A stretch of DNA of 64,000 nucleotides from Macrosoma leucophasiata (GCA_036365455.1 JAWQUS010000017.1:2976001-3040000), one strand, 5' to 3'. Positions 32,366-43,984 are shown, counted from the first letter of the stretch. Notes: generated by a model not told the origin, from the sequence alone. A program made the numbers and translations.

Positions 32366-32489
32366 GAATATGCGACAGACCTCTGAAACGATTTTTAAAT
32401 TAGAGAAAAAAGGTTAAGTAAAGATTGCGACTTAATGTCAGAAACAGGTATTAGTGATATTATTTCAGATGAAATGAGACTCGGTAGAG

Positions 32490-32700
32490 TGTAGCGAAAA
32501 AACTGAACAGTTGTCTCTTCTGCAGCCATTTCTTAGCAATTGGTGCGAACTTGGCCAACAGCCAGGACCTCGGATCTGTCGCTAAACACATTTCAACGTC
32601 GTGATCTATTGCTGGCTGCAGGTGGACACCATTTGCTATTCCTTCGCGAAAAGAGAATTCGATACACGTTTACGCTGATGTGACATATGAGCTGAAGATT
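32490..32700 (+). repeat. Dispersed repeat V, copy 2
   Basis: Counterpart of 31070-31290. The pair brackets palindromic repeat P copy 1. Confidence 0.7.
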
Positions 32701-35140
32701 TGATTTCCTTTTTTGACACCGGCTGTTTGTTTTTATAAATTTCATTCTAATTTCTTCAAAAAATGTAACAATTGCTCGATTTTTTTGAAAATAAAGATAT
32801 GTTTTGTTTACATGCACATGAAGCTTACACTACAAATATCAAACCAATCGTTTAGTATTTTACTTGAAGTTAAAAGAACAAATAAAGTTTAGAATAATTG
32901 TACTCATAACTATGGCACAGCCTAAATAATGTATTATAGTGTGTGGTAAGGAGTGAAATCGATTAAAACAAATAATTTGGCGTATTGTAAATACCTGTTG
33001 TTTACACTGTTAGGTGCATAGTGGTACGCTTTTTGTTTTTTTTTTTTTATTCTCCAATTAAAGAGCTTTGTCAAAGACCATGACGCTCTATACGTTCACA
33101 TGCATTACATTCTTCATTTAAAAAAAATAATTAAACAACATTAGCTCACTGACAATTGATATAGTTGCAACAGTATTCTGTCGTCATCCGTAGTAGGATC
33201 TGCCAGGACACTGTTGCAATGTCCTATTTCTAATGAAGCCCTGCGATGAGCCTCACCTCGAACACATTCAACCAAAATAACATCTACGTTATGAGATCCA
33301 CTTTTCTGTGTCATATGCACACTACATTAACTTACTATCATTTGAATTTTAATATTATTAACCGCATTTTTTACACAAAAAATCCTAGCTCGGTGTATCT
33401 AAATGGGTTTTTATAGATCGATGTCATCACTAACCGCACAGTTAATAATTTAGTCACATCATCACACCATAAAAACACAACGATTTACGATTTAATTAGT
33501 TCACCGCCAGAACTATAGTTGAAGGTCAGCTAAAATAAATGTATAATAAATGTAAAATTACACCAAAAATAACTTATCATTGCACACAACCCTATCTATC
33601 TTAATTATTAACTGTCGACTTGCAACAAATTACAAGTTGAGTTTTATTGACAGGTAAAAAAGAAACTCAAGTGGCAATCGAATAAAAACTTGATCCTCAG
33701 ACCCGAAAGAACGTTACCAACGCCCTAATCGACTCATCAATGCTGATGTCAGAGCTTTATCTTTTGTTCCACCATTCGAGTCAGCTCCTCATTTCGATTG
33801 TTACAATTTAGGTTATATCATTACTAATACCTTCACGACACGGATTGCTTTCAGTCGTAAAAGTCTAATTCACTCAGGAGTTTCTCTTCGTCCGGATATT
33901 AATCGGTGGTATGTGGTATAAGCTTTGGCGGGAAGAGATCTGGTAGAGGTCAAGAGTTTTTACAATGTACGAGATAACATTAGGCTTGTAATATATTTTA
34001 GGTTTAAGGAATTTATTCTCAAAAAAGACAGTACATTGCCACTTCCATGAGAACATTATTAACACAATAAATGTATTAATTATATGTAATGTATGATATG
34101 TATGTCGTCGCCGTCGTTTAATTTTAACGAAAGGAACGCGATTAAAATCTATTCTGTAATTAATTTACTTTACCTATAAATATCGCAATTTTAACGATCT
34201 CTTCTAATATAATAAATAGGAAACATTTGTGTTTTTGTAAGTAAAGTATGTTTGTAACGTTTTCATGTAAAACTTACTGAACAGATTTCAAAAATCGTAC
34301 TAGAGTTATGAGTAAAAAAAATGTACGAGTATTTTATATTAGTTAAATATGGAAATTTGCTAACCGCTTTTTCCTTATACCACGCGTAAAACACCATCCG
34401 GATGTCCCCCGAAAAACCTACTTCGGAACCGGTTATTGGGTCGAATGGTCTAGCAAAAATACGAGTCCGCAGTTCGCCAACTCGATTTAGATGCCGATGA
34501 CCATTTGCGTTCTTTATAGTTTATCTATTCGATTGGAGGGTGGTCAAATGAGCGTTATCGATGCGGTAACTCGATTATTGTTCGATTTCGATTTTCGATT
34601 TGATTAGGCAAACATTGAGTTGGCCGAAGATGTTTTTCTGATTGTTGTTTTTTTTTTTTAAATAGGGAAAGAAGACGATCATATTTGTTTACTGTAATAC
34701 GAAATGTGGAGCGAGAATAAGCCTTGTTTTCGTGGGATATTCCAGTCTAATATTAGGCTATTTACCACTCAAATATTACGTATTATTAGCGTTTAGGTAC
34801 TTTCTGTTGGATTCATTTTAGTGTTGGCTTTGTGGCACTTTGTAGAAATCGCAACAAATTATACATAAATACATATCCTTCTTCGATGAACTTAATTTAA
34901 AATTACACTGTCGTAGACAGACGCTTGATCTAATTAATTGTTGCTACCTGGACTTCACAAAAATTGACAACTATTTTATGGATATCTTTGTATACAGGGT
35001 TTCTTAGATTAACGCATCATCATTATGTAGGGATAAAATTAAAATTTAAAAAACTTTCACTTATAAAAAGTCGTAGAATAAATGTTTTTAGGATTGATAT
35101 TGAGATGCTGCCTGCAAGAGGTAATGCGCTAATTTCAATT
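32701..35140. other. No gene or repeat recognised
   Basis: About 2.4 kb of AT-rich intronic DNA. Short frames only; no splice-flanked CAMTA-like coding. Confidence 0.5.
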
Positions 35141-35148
35141 AACTCTGT

Positions 35149-35660
35149 TTATTTGATTGGTCTAACAAAACGTTTTAAATTATTAGAGGACAGTAAGTAA
35201 ATGTGGGCTAGAGCTTTAATATGGGTGTGGAGGAACGGGTGGAAGTGTTTCTCCGATAAAAAGGGAGGATCCTCCGACCAGGCGAGGTGGTAGGCCTGGC
35301 GGGTCGCAGCCCAACGGTTGACGTTGGGAAGTTGTATATATGCCAACTCTTGAGAAATCTTCGTATGTGCGATGTAATTTGACTGCACGCCATCTATCGT
35401 ACTAGACAAGTACTGTAAAGTTTCATTGTATTCCACTAGTTGGCGCCTTAATGTAGTGGACGCTACATGGGCTACAAACAATTCTCGAAAACCTGCAGTC
35501 GAAAGACGCCACTAACGACGATCGTCCATTGCATTAATTCGCTCTAACATCTCACTCACTCTCGTCAAATGCGCGCGAGCTGTCGCCAGTGTCGGCCATT
35601 CTTGTGTTGCTGCTGTCGAAAGTTTTCTGAGGTATCTAGTATTATATGAATTTGAATATC
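35149..35660 (-). pseudogene. Unidentified ORF relic with one in-frame stop
   Basis: On the minus strand a frame runs from about 35660 to 35149 (roughly 165 codons), interrupted by one TAG near 35517. Upstream of the stop: LATARAHLTRVSEMLERINA and MDDRR. Downstream: STAGFRELFVAHVASTTLRR, QLVEYNETLQYLSSTIDGVQ and LAYIQLPNVNRW. It looks helical and protein-like rather than random. I do not recognise the family; a retroelement gag-like or processed-gene relic are both possible. Antisense to CAMTA. Confidence 0.4.
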
Positions 35661-35669
35661 ACACATTTT

Positions 35670-36070
35670 TAATGGTGGTAGAGTTCCAGTTTAAGGAGTC
35701 GAGTCACCACCGCGTTACCTAATCTATCTGCCGCCATGTATATATCTTCGCCAGGTCCCTAACGGGGTAGGCAGAGAGTGTAGAGCGCCAAATATCCCGT
35801 CCTGACATACCTCTCGTGCCTCATCTACCTTCATTATTCTCTTCATACATGCACGCCGATTCCTAAGATTTTTGACAAATGGTGGTGTTCTACACAATCG
35901 TGTTCCAAATAGATGCTTATGAAGGGCTACGTAATAACTATCACAGACAACAAGTATGATCCCAGGGGTGGCTCCACATCTGCTTTTGACCTATGGTTTT
36001 TGTGTAGATATCTTTACGCTGCAGGCATAACTTAACATCCAAGTGAACTGCATGGCTGTTTGCCACTATC
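35670..36070 (+). repeat. SINE-A, old copy split by an RTE scrap
   Basis: Left part AATGGTGGTAGAGTTCCAGT to CTATCTGCCGCC, right part TGGTGGTGTTCTACACAATC to TGCCACTATCGTT. Between them (35738-35880) is a minus-strand RTE 3'-end fragment beginning ATATCTTCGCCAGGTCCCTA. Confidence 0.75.
35738..35880 (-). repeat. RTE LINE 3'-end fragment inside SINE-A
   Basis: Matches 51055-51195 (AACGGGGTAGGCAGAGAGTG, CATGCACGCCGATTCCTAAG). Ends within ORF coding for the C-terminus. Confidence 0.85.
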
Positions 36071-36104
36071 GTTAGGTTGTTTATTATAACGGCTTCGTGG
36101 GTGG

Positions 36105-36290
36105 AATGTTACCTACCCTCTTCTATTCATTTTAGCGTGATGTTATATAGCGTATAGCCTTCCTCGATAAATGGGCTATCTACTACTGACAGAATTTTTA
36201 AAATCGAAACAGCAGTTCTTGATTAGCGCATTCAAGCAAGCAAACAAACACACTCCACAACTTTATAATATTAGTATAGATACCTATTGA
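36105..36290 (+). repeat. Lepidopteran repeat 3' part
   Basis: TTATATAGCGTATAGCCTTC, CTCGATAAATGGGCTATCTA and TTTATAATATTAGTATAGAT, the usual ending of a widespread insect repeat. Confidence 0.65.
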
Positions 36291-36349
36291 TACGTTTAGT
36301 AAAACTTACTTTAAGTAGTTTTTTTTAAGTATACGTATTGAAGCATAAG

Positions 36350-36570
36350 AAAGATGTAGAACGAGAACCAATCATCCAAGAACTCGTGAATATTTCAAGG
36401 GCTCTTTCATACACTTGCGAGACAAGTACAGTCGGGAATACTAAAAAGAAATTGGATGCATACATTAGGGGACATTCAGATTGATCCGCGTGAGTTTACG
36501 TTTGTGCTTGTAACGGTATCAACTTCTTTTAGATAAATTTACGTACTTAACTTCAATACAACTTCTGATC
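36350..36570 (+). repeat. Dispersed repeat U, copy 1
   Basis: GACAAGTACAGTCGGGAATA and CTAAAAAGAAATTGGATGCA. More copies at 37795-38010 and 38245-38455, all in one orientation. Confidence 0.7.
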
Positions 36571-37135
36571 TCCGGATTGGAGAAAAGAGTATTCGGATCT
36601 TTAAGAGTTCTGGAATAGACGATGACTAAGATTAATAATAATAAGGAACTATTCACAAAATTATATTATAGAACAGAATTGCGTTTTACAATTAAAAAGC
36701 GCAGAATGGAATTAATTATAATCCTTGTGATATAAAATTATGAAACCGTAATAACTTTCATTTGCTTGTCTGTCAATCTTTAGACATAAAAAAGTGAAAT
36801 CACTGTGTGTCTGATGCTTGGCTTACGGCATTGCGCGGAAACATAACAGACATATGCGATTAGGGGCGATTCAACTTTTGTTCTAGTGAATCATTTTCGG
36901 CAGGGTATTTATGTAATTTAGAACTGGCCTTTGCAGTGACTTCATTAACGGTTGTTTTTTGTAGGATAGCAAACGTCACAGCATTGTTGAGGTTTTGTTT
37001 GGCATGGCTTGAATGGCATGGCAAAAAACTAAAACCTTGTAAGTTTAGTGGAGAGAAAAAGTACACATATTGAAGCACGAGCAAATCGGACTACCTGATG
37101 ATTAAATCTCAAATGAACAAGACGGACCTCTTGTA
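36571..37135. other. No gene seen
   Basis: Unassigned AT-rich DNA. Confidence 0.45.
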
Positions 37136-37139
37136 GAAA

Positions 37140-37340
37140 CAATCGTTTGTTGTCTGTCTGTCTGTCCAACTTACTTTCAACTCAAGCAGTTTTAAGGCAA
37201 ATTGGAAAATTGGCAGACGGACAGAATGACAGAAATGTGAATGATCCTTTGAGGGTATACCCTTATAGGATCGTTCATGTTTCTGCTTTCTTTTGAAGTA
37301 GTGCATTCTAAAAGTCATAGTGAATCGCGATGACATTCAA
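37140..37340. repeat. (GTCT)n repeat with fold-back
   Basis: (TGTC)n at 37149-37168, then AATGATCCTTTGAGGGTATA followed by CCCTTATAGGATCGTTCAT, an inverted pair around 37243. Related to the (GACA)n family ends. Confidence 0.55.
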
Positions 37341-37525
37341 TTGACGTCTTGATTGAGTCGAGAGAATGACATTTTGTGTGATGATAGGTGCGAGGTATTC
37401 AGTAGTAACCTACTACCTCTACTTCTACTATTACGGCTAAGCTACCAAGATATTTAAACCGACTCGTCCCACCTGTTTGCGTTCGGCGTGGCGTTCTGTG
37501 TGACGTCTTCCATAATATTTAGTAC

Positions 37526-37719
37526 TGTTTCGGCTCGATTGGTCCGATGGTGAAAATGAAACTCGCGATTGGTCCAATTAGCGGTTAGTCCAATTATCGC
37601 GAATTGGACCAATTGTGAAATGGATCAATAGCTAATTGGACCAATCGATAATTGGACCAATCCCTAATTGGACCAACCACGAATTAGATTTTCACCATTG
37701 GATCAATCGCACTGACACT
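37526..37719. mobile_element. hAT-like MITE with a TTGGTCCAATT motif array (194 bp)
   Basis: Flanked by an 8-bp direct repeat TTTAGTAC (37518-37525, 37720-37727). Ends are imperfect inverted repeats (14 of 20 positions), then CGATTGGTCC...GGTGAAAAT and its complement. The interior is packed with the near-palindromic word ATTGGTCCAATT in both directions (about ten occurrences). Confidence 0.75.
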
Positions 37720-37794
37720 TTTAGTACATTACAACGGTTCAGCGCCGGGCTGACGTCCCGTCACACCACGCTGTCTGGCCAGACCTTAAGTAAA

Positions 37795-38010
37795 TGCAAG
37801 TCAATTTGAACTTTGTTCATAAAATTCATAGATTCAACAACACGTAGAAAGAAAAACGGCCACCTCAAAGAGTTTTGAATATCCAAGACGCGTTCTTCAG
37901 GCGCTTTTGGGACAAGTACAGTCGGGCATACTAAAAAGGAATTGGATGCATAATATTAGGGCATGCTCAGACTGATCTGTCGTGGCTTTGAGTTTAATTT
38001 TGTTTCAAGA
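37795..38010 (+). repeat. Dispersed repeat U, copy 2
   Basis: ACCTCAAAGAGTTTTGAATA, GACAAGTACAGTCGGGCATA. Confidence 0.7.
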
Positions 38011-38039
38011 TTATAACCTACGCCAAGATTGTTTCACGC

Positions 38040-38170
38040 CTGTACTACTCGAAGAGATCATTATCATCTCAGCCAAAAAATCCACTGCTGGACCAAATCG
38101 GGGGATATTAAATAATCGCCACGGTTGGCATGCGGATTGGCGAATGCAGTGGCGGTAGTTTTTTTGCGGA
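38040..38170 (-). repeat. RTE-type LINE 3'-end remnant
   Basis: CATCTCAGCCAAAAAATCCA...CTGCTGGACC and the AATCGCCACGGTTGGCATGC block; degenerate. Confidence 0.55.
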
Positions 38171-38244
38171 ACGCTGGTAATAAGGTGGTATAAGGTACCA
38201 AATAAGTTTAAAATAAATTAATGACAATTTGAAGTTTACTCATA

Positions 38245-38455
38245 AAATTATAAAATACAGCAACACGTGGAATGAAAAATGATACCTCAAAGAGTTTTGA
38301 ATATCAGACACGCCTCCTTCCGACGCTTCCGGGACAAGTACAGTCGGGAATACTAAAAAGGAATTGGTTGCATATATTAGGGTGTGTTTATACTGGTTTG
38401 TCGTGACAGATAAGTTTACGTTTGTTGTACATATCAATGTACCACATTCGGATGA
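38245..38455 (+). repeat. Dispersed repeat U, copy 3
   Basis: ACCTCAAAGAGTTTTGAATA, GACAAGTACAGTCGGGAATA, AAAAAGGAATTGGTTGCATA. Confidence 0.7.
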
Positions 38456-38785
38456 ATTGAACTGTTAAAAATTGAGACTGACTGAGACACGTGGGAGCCC
38501 CAGTAGACTGGGAACCGGCTCAAAAACACCATCTTTACTATATAGAAATAGTTTATTTTTTGACACACACACACACACTAAATAAACAAATGATAATAAT
38601 AATAAAGAAAAAAAAAAAAACAATAATAAAAACAGAAACAACTTAACACAACTACCGGCATGATGTATGTGTGAGACCAAAAAAATGGTACCCATCTCAG
38701 CTGATTGCTGTAGTTGGCACTACAGCGCTGGTGTAGCCATATGGCCAGTCTAATGCTTCGTGAGTGCATGCAAATAATCCTGATG
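38456..38785. other. No gene; (CA)n and A-rich tracts
   Basis: A (CA)n run at 38561-38577 and A-rich DNA near 38605-38640. Open frames there are low-complexity. Confidence 0.5.
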
Positions 38786-38788
38786 ATT

Positions 38789-38968
38789 GTTTTATATTAT
38801 TTTGCATTAACACATGCTTATGAAATATATTTTTAAAGAAAAATGGAAAGAAAAATTTGACTTCAGGCGAGACTTGAACTCGCAGCCACTGGGAATCTAG
38901 TCCAGCCGCTCTTTCAACTGAGCTGCCGAAATTCTTTCTTTCTTTTCTTTTCATTTTTCTTTAAAAAT
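38789..38968. repeat. SINE-B copy with flipped core
   Basis: The leader GCATTAACACATGCTTATGA is on the + strand, but the tRNA-like core (reads TGGACTAGATTCCCAGTGGC on the minus strand) is reversed relative to it. Arms AAAGAAAAATGGAAAGAAAA and TTTTCATTTTTCTTTAAAAA flank the core. In the other five copies leader and core share a strand. Confidence 0.8.
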
Positions 38969-38972
38969 TCTC

Positions 38973-39125
38973 CTGATGAGGCATTGTTCCCGGCGATGTT
39001 AACAGGGTCGCCACCTGTTACATGGGCCAAAAACATAACTGGCGCATTATGGGTGTTTGGGTGTATGTTTGAATGCATGCATTTACCTCTGCCTACCCTT
39101 TCGGTAATTACGGGCGTAAAATTAC
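38973..39125 (+). repeat. SINE-T 3' fragment
   Basis: TTAACAGGGTCGCCACCTGTTA to GGTAATTACGGGCGTAAAAT. Confidence 0.8.
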
Positions 39126-39435
39126 GTTATTTTGAAAATATTTGTACAAACATTCGGTATATTTTGGTACAAAGTAATTCGAACGTTGTAAATGAAGGTA
39201 GCTTCAACAAACATTTTGACGATTTGTCGTGGCACCTACGCCACGTACACTACGTACAGTCACTTGAATAATACATTCAGCGTTGTGACCGATGAGTGGC
39301 ACGTGTAAGATTGAAGCGGTGAGCGAATAGAACAGCGGTAGAACCATATGACTTTTTTTAAATTAAAATAAAACACCTTAACACTAACAGTCCCACACCA
39401 GTGTCGTGAGCGCTGTTATATTAACATTACACATT

Positions 39436-39725
39436 TTACTTGTGATAGAGCTCCAGTGACGGAGCTCGCGGGCGTAGGCACCTCCGCATCACCTAATATA
39501 CTTGTCGCTAAATGGTAGCATTCAGCACTATCGTGTTCCGGTCAGGTGGTAAAGTACGGCCCTGTAAATTTCGGCACAGAGGCATAACACCTCAGGAGTG
39601 GTTACGCATCCGCATTTTGTCATTGGTCTTTGTGTGGGTATTGGTCTTTGTATAGGCTGCAATCATCACATAACATCAATGTGAACTGCATGCTTGTTTA
39701 CCACCTCCATTACAAAAAAAAAACA
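39436..39725 (+). repeat. SINE-A copy
   Basis: Complete from the stem-loop to an A-run at 39714; a small TTGGTCTTTGTGTGGGTA duplication lies near 39622-39650. Confidence 0.85.
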
Positions 39726-40130
39726 TATTTATACACCATAATATCTACATATTTGTCATAGTGTTGTCTCACATAGCTGGACCAACTTTACTAGGTCGTC
39801 AAACTAAGTTGAAACGCTATGTAACTAGGTAACATGGCAAATAAAACAAAATTTAAAGACTATCTAAATTGAATCGCAATTAAATGAAATTGTGCTTGGT
39901 AGTTCCTTGAAGGGTAGGGAGCGGAATATGTCTACACGTACAAGTATTCACGATTCCTTTGTATTACCTTTACAAGGACAAAACAGATATGTAGATGAAA
40001 ATACATTATCAGCATGAAATTTTAAGACTTTTGTTATTGGAATAATGTTTGTATTTGAATTTTGATTATTATCTAAGTTTCTGTTTTAAGGCGTCCTCGG
40101 CCAGAAAAAAAAGATCATTTTATTGTCTCC
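39726..40130. other. No gene seen
   Basis: AT-rich. Confidence 0.45.
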
Positions 40131-40132
40131 GA

Positions 40133-40370
40133 AATTTACCTCTGCTATCTGCCAGTGAAAGTCCCGTCAAAATCGGTCCAGCCGTTCCCAAGATTAGCCC
40201 CGCCAAACAGACTGACAGCCAGACAGACAGATAAAAATTGAAAAAAAAATGTTTTGGTGTATGTACCGTGTATACATACATATACATTTAGTAAAAAGCG
40301 GTTATTTTGATATTACAAACAGACACTCCAATTTTATTTATTTGAATAGATATGTAGGTCTGATCTATCC
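40133..40370 (+). repeat. ACTAGCTG-family repeat, 3' part
   Basis: CTATCTGCCAGTGAAAGTCC, AATCGGTCCAGCCGTTCCCA and ATTACAAACAGACACTCCAA, as at 13490-13670. Confidence 0.75.
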
Positions 40371-40620
40371 ATGGTTCTTGAAGCAGTCGTGCATTATTGT
40401 AGGTATATGCAAAAGCTACCAGCTGTTTTGATGTTCACATAATGGTTGTCGCTTCCGCTCCTCACTTAGGACGTTTGTACAGAGGCTTTCTGTGTAACAC
40501 AGTTAGTTCAGGTGCCAATTGTGAGTTAGCATTGTTTTAGGATCGGGATCGAGCCGCTAGAAAACACTTATGGCGCCGATTGTACCTGACCCCGTGTTTG
40601 AATTAGTCAAAAATAGTGGG
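40371..40620. other. No gene seen
   Basis: Unassigned. Confidence 0.4.
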
Positions 40621-40636
40621 TCACTTTTGTTTTGTT

Positions 40637-40734
40637 ATATATTATTTCGCATTAACACATGCTTGTGAAATATATTTTAGTTCGAGTCTCGCCTGAAGTC
40701 AAATTTTTCTTTCCATTTTTCTTTAAAAATAAAA
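40637..40734 (+). repeat. SINE-B deletion variant with 15-bp target duplication
   Basis: Leader joined directly to the T-arm half (AGTTCGAGTCTCGCCTGAAG) and tail; the A-box half is gone. Flanked by perfect CACTTTTGTTTTGTT repeats at 40622-40636 and 40735-40749, so the short form itself seems to have been inserted. Confidence 0.88.
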
Positions 40735-41054
40735 CACTTTTGTTTTGTTTATTACTGTTGTTCATCAATTTTAATTGTAATCAATAATTAAATAATGAAA
40801 CTGTTGCAGTGTTTCTTAGAGACTATTACAGTTAGTGTATGCTAAAGTGCTACCAAATTAAAAAAAAAATTACAAGGGTATTTTTCCTGCAATATAACGA
40901 CCTTATTTATTTTGTTGACAATGGCAGGGACATCAAAATAACTGTAAAGCCACTATTATAATAAGTAATATTTGAGTAATCATTCATCTGTTTATAAATG
41001 AGTAACGATTCAATTGTCTATCTAAGTAAGGTTGAAATGTAAATAAGGTACAGA

Positions 41055-42470
41055 CATTGATATACAAAAAACCCAAGATGCACACTCAACGTCTCAAAAC
41101 CGTCCGCTCGCAACTAGCGCTAAAATGAACATTTAGCGCTCATTTCAAATAGTATTACGTCAATCTTAGAGCAGTTCATACGTCAAAAATGCCGAAGAGT
41201 TCCGTTAAAATTGTAAAAATAATACGTCTATACCGATGAAAACGGATGGGATATCGTACTTTCGGTAAGTAAAAGACTTTATTGATTTACATTTGTCATA
41301 TAAATGAGTAAATATAGCGAGTTTGAATTGATTTTGATTTAATTTTGTTTATAACTTCACTCATCGATCTTAGTATAATACGGCAAACTTCAATAGTTGT
41401 ACGGTCTACGGTCATAGAAACGTATTAGGCTCATTTTGTTTTAGTCGTATAACGGCTCTGTTCTTGTCAATGGAGTCGATTTTCTGAAATCACACATATT
41501 ATTTATTACTAATTTAATAATTAACTTTTAAAGTATTTATTTAATAATTAACGTAACTTCACGCCTGTAATCCCCGAAGGGGTAGGCAGAGGTAAATGCA
41601 TGCATTCAAGCATACATGCAAACACCCACGATTCGCCGGTTACGTTTTGGCCCATGTAACAGGTGGCGAGCCTGTTGACATCTCCGGGCACATTACCAAA
41701 CTTTGAGGTACTGGGAAATTTCCAGAAAATGGAAAAATCCCAATAGAACCAGAGACAAAGGCTTTTTCACCATTATCTCTGATAACCCCCTACCCGGGAA
41801 TCGAACCCAGGACCTCAGCGTAGTAGTAGTGGCCTGCTACCACTAGGCTACCGAGGCAGTTAATAATTAACTCTTAAATTAATCTTATATATTATTATGT
41901 ATTAATACATTTTTAGTATTTAATAATTTGATAATTGACATAGACAAAGTGACCTAATTTGTTAGTAATGTTATTGACAATTTATGGATTTTATATTATT
42001 TAATCAATGCATAAAATTATAATTATTGCTTTTTTATTCCATTTTAACACATACCGAATATTTTTATACATACATAAACTAAAAACATAATAATATTATT
42101 TCATATCGCATAGCTATATGAATTGTAATATGGGCATAAAGCATTTAAAAACTGTGAACGTAAATTTTACAAACTCGATAAATAAGCACCTGTAATAAGA
42201 TACAAAAATAAATCAAACAAAATATTTATATTATTATTTTATTTATTTGACTCTATTCAATTCCTTGTGCCACTCATGAATTTTGGTCGCAAAATTTGTT
42301 TAGTTTTCGCATTTTGTTTAAAAAAGAGAACTTAAACACGTACTACTAAGGTTCACTTTGTAAAAAAATAAGGTCATGTGTTATCTATAACTACATTAGT
42401 ACAACTGTCGACAGTTTCGAGTGCGAAGTTTGTACGCAACTGTGCATCTTGGGTTTTTTGTATATCAATG
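41055..42470. mobile_element. Non-autonomous DNA transposon, 30-bp perfect TIRs, 8-bp TSD
   Basis: TIRs at 41055-41084 and 42441-42470 are perfect inverted repeats beginning CATTGATATACAAAAAACCC. The flanking 8-bp direct repeat is GGTACAGA (41047-41054, 42471-42478). About 1.1 kb without the SINE-T nested at 41553-41859. 8-bp duplications occur in hAT and P superfamilies. The ~30-bp TIR length and CA start recall P elements, but I see no transposase ORF to decide. Confidence 0.85.
41553..41859 (-). repeat. SINE-T, full copy nested in the DNA transposon
   Basis: Complete head CTGCCTCGGTAGCCTAGTGG on the minus strand and tail GGCGTGAAGTTAC. Flanked by perfect TTAATAATTAAC (41541-41552, 41860-41871). 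It shows the transposon was already in place when the SINE landed. Confidence 0.92.
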
Positions 42471-42544
42471 GGTACAGATTTGTTTTTATTCAGATATAAA
42501 TCCATAAGGAAATATTAATGAAAATATGAAAGTCAGCTAATATT

Positions 42545-42800
42545 TCGCTTTAAAAATATATGTTAGGTGATGACGGCAGCCTATAGACACCCACACAAAG
42601 ACCAAGGTCAAAATGCAGATGCGTTACCACTCCTGAGGCCTAAGGTATTATGCCTTTGTGCCGGAAATTACAGGGCCGTATATTACCACCTGACCGGAAC
42701 ACGATAGTGCTGAACACTACCATTTAGCGGCAAGTATATTAGGTAGTGCGGTGGTGCCTACGCCCGCGAGCTCCATCACTGGAGCTCTACCACCAGTAAA
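42545..42800 (-). repeat. SINE-A copy, poly-T end missing
   Basis: From GTTAGGTGATGACGGCAGCC to the stem-loop and CTACCACCAGTAA. A small SINE-T head hairpin (GGTACCTCAGTGTAGCAGTA...) follows at 42817-42862. Confidence 0.85.
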
Positions 42801-42913
42801 AATTCTATTGGAATTTGGTACCTCAGTGTAGCAGTAGTGACCTCTACACTACCGAGGTAACAAAATATTACTAAATCAAATGTCAGAAAATGCAAATAAA
42901 TATGCAGTATTTA

Positions 42914-43727
42914 TAAAAAATGTGAACGCGACTGTACGTGATATTAATCATTTTACACCTTTCATCGCGTCCCCGAGGCGCAAACCTATATACACAAGAC
43001 AATGCGACATTAATTTAAACTAAGCATACCCTTTGTCGACGAGGCGTATCCACTCTACCGTCTACCAGTGGAAGAGATTTCTTCCGCTAGTCAATTCAGT
43101 CAACCGAACAATGGTCCTCAAACCATTCTTATAGGGTTAATGCAATAACGTAGGATGGGTAGCAGCGTCCTGTAATAAAACTATCGCCACTGCGAACGCT
43201 AATCGCTATGCTTGGCCTACGTGCCTGTGGGGCTGTGAGTGCAATCGTATTTTATTTATTATTTATTTATTGTTTCTTGAGGGATAAAATCATGAAGAGG
43301 CAAACAAGCATGCAGTTCACATTAAAATCTGTGGATCTATTTATGTTGCATTATGGAATCTGTATTTATCATACATATTCCATCTAATAAAATTCATCAC
43401 TTCGGCCAAAAGATGGACAAAAGCCTTCCCAAAGACGCTCACCATAGTTTTGTACATCATTGGGGTTAACATATCTCCAAATGATGTACAAATACCATAC
43501 GTGTCATATGTCATAATCGCCACGCTTAGATGCAGATTGGCGATCGCAGTTTGCCTGACCGCACTAGTTAAAGTCGTCACGTCACGCGATCTAATTGAAT
43601 TCAATAAATGAAAAAGGAAAGTTGCAAATTAAATATCATATTGAATTTATAAAAAATGTGAACGCGACTGTACATGATATTAATCATTTCATACCGCTCA
43701 TCGCGCCCCCGAGTGGAAAACCTATTT
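42914..43727 (+). repeat. Direct repeats bracketing LINE remnants
   Basis: 42914-42990 and 43651-43727 share AAAAAATGTGAACGCGACTG and GATATTAATCATTT. Between them are degenerate RTE-type 3'-end pieces (43130-43215, 43395-43570) and a SINE-A scrap at 43293-43325. Confidence 0.6.
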
Positions 43728-43984
43728 TTATTTTTTTACGCCGTCGGATTATTATTTGAGCATGAAAACGAAACGATTATCGTATTTTCGAAACTGCATT
43801 TTTTATTCTTTGTTTCACACGCAACGTTATTTTTATAGCGCTTTCTGTTGATGTAAATGGCACACAACTATTCAGCCTAGAATATGATAAGTGGTTACTG
43901 TATTGAACTGGAAGTGGTACTAAAAGTGCGATATAGATGAAGTTTTTTAAATGTCCTCGTTAACGATAAATGTGGAAGGGTTAG

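Noticed and set aside
37536..37709. CRISPR-like array of TTGGTCCAATT words
   Set aside because: Words are irregularly spaced, in both orientations, without unique spacers, and lie within a TIR element in a eukaryotic intron.
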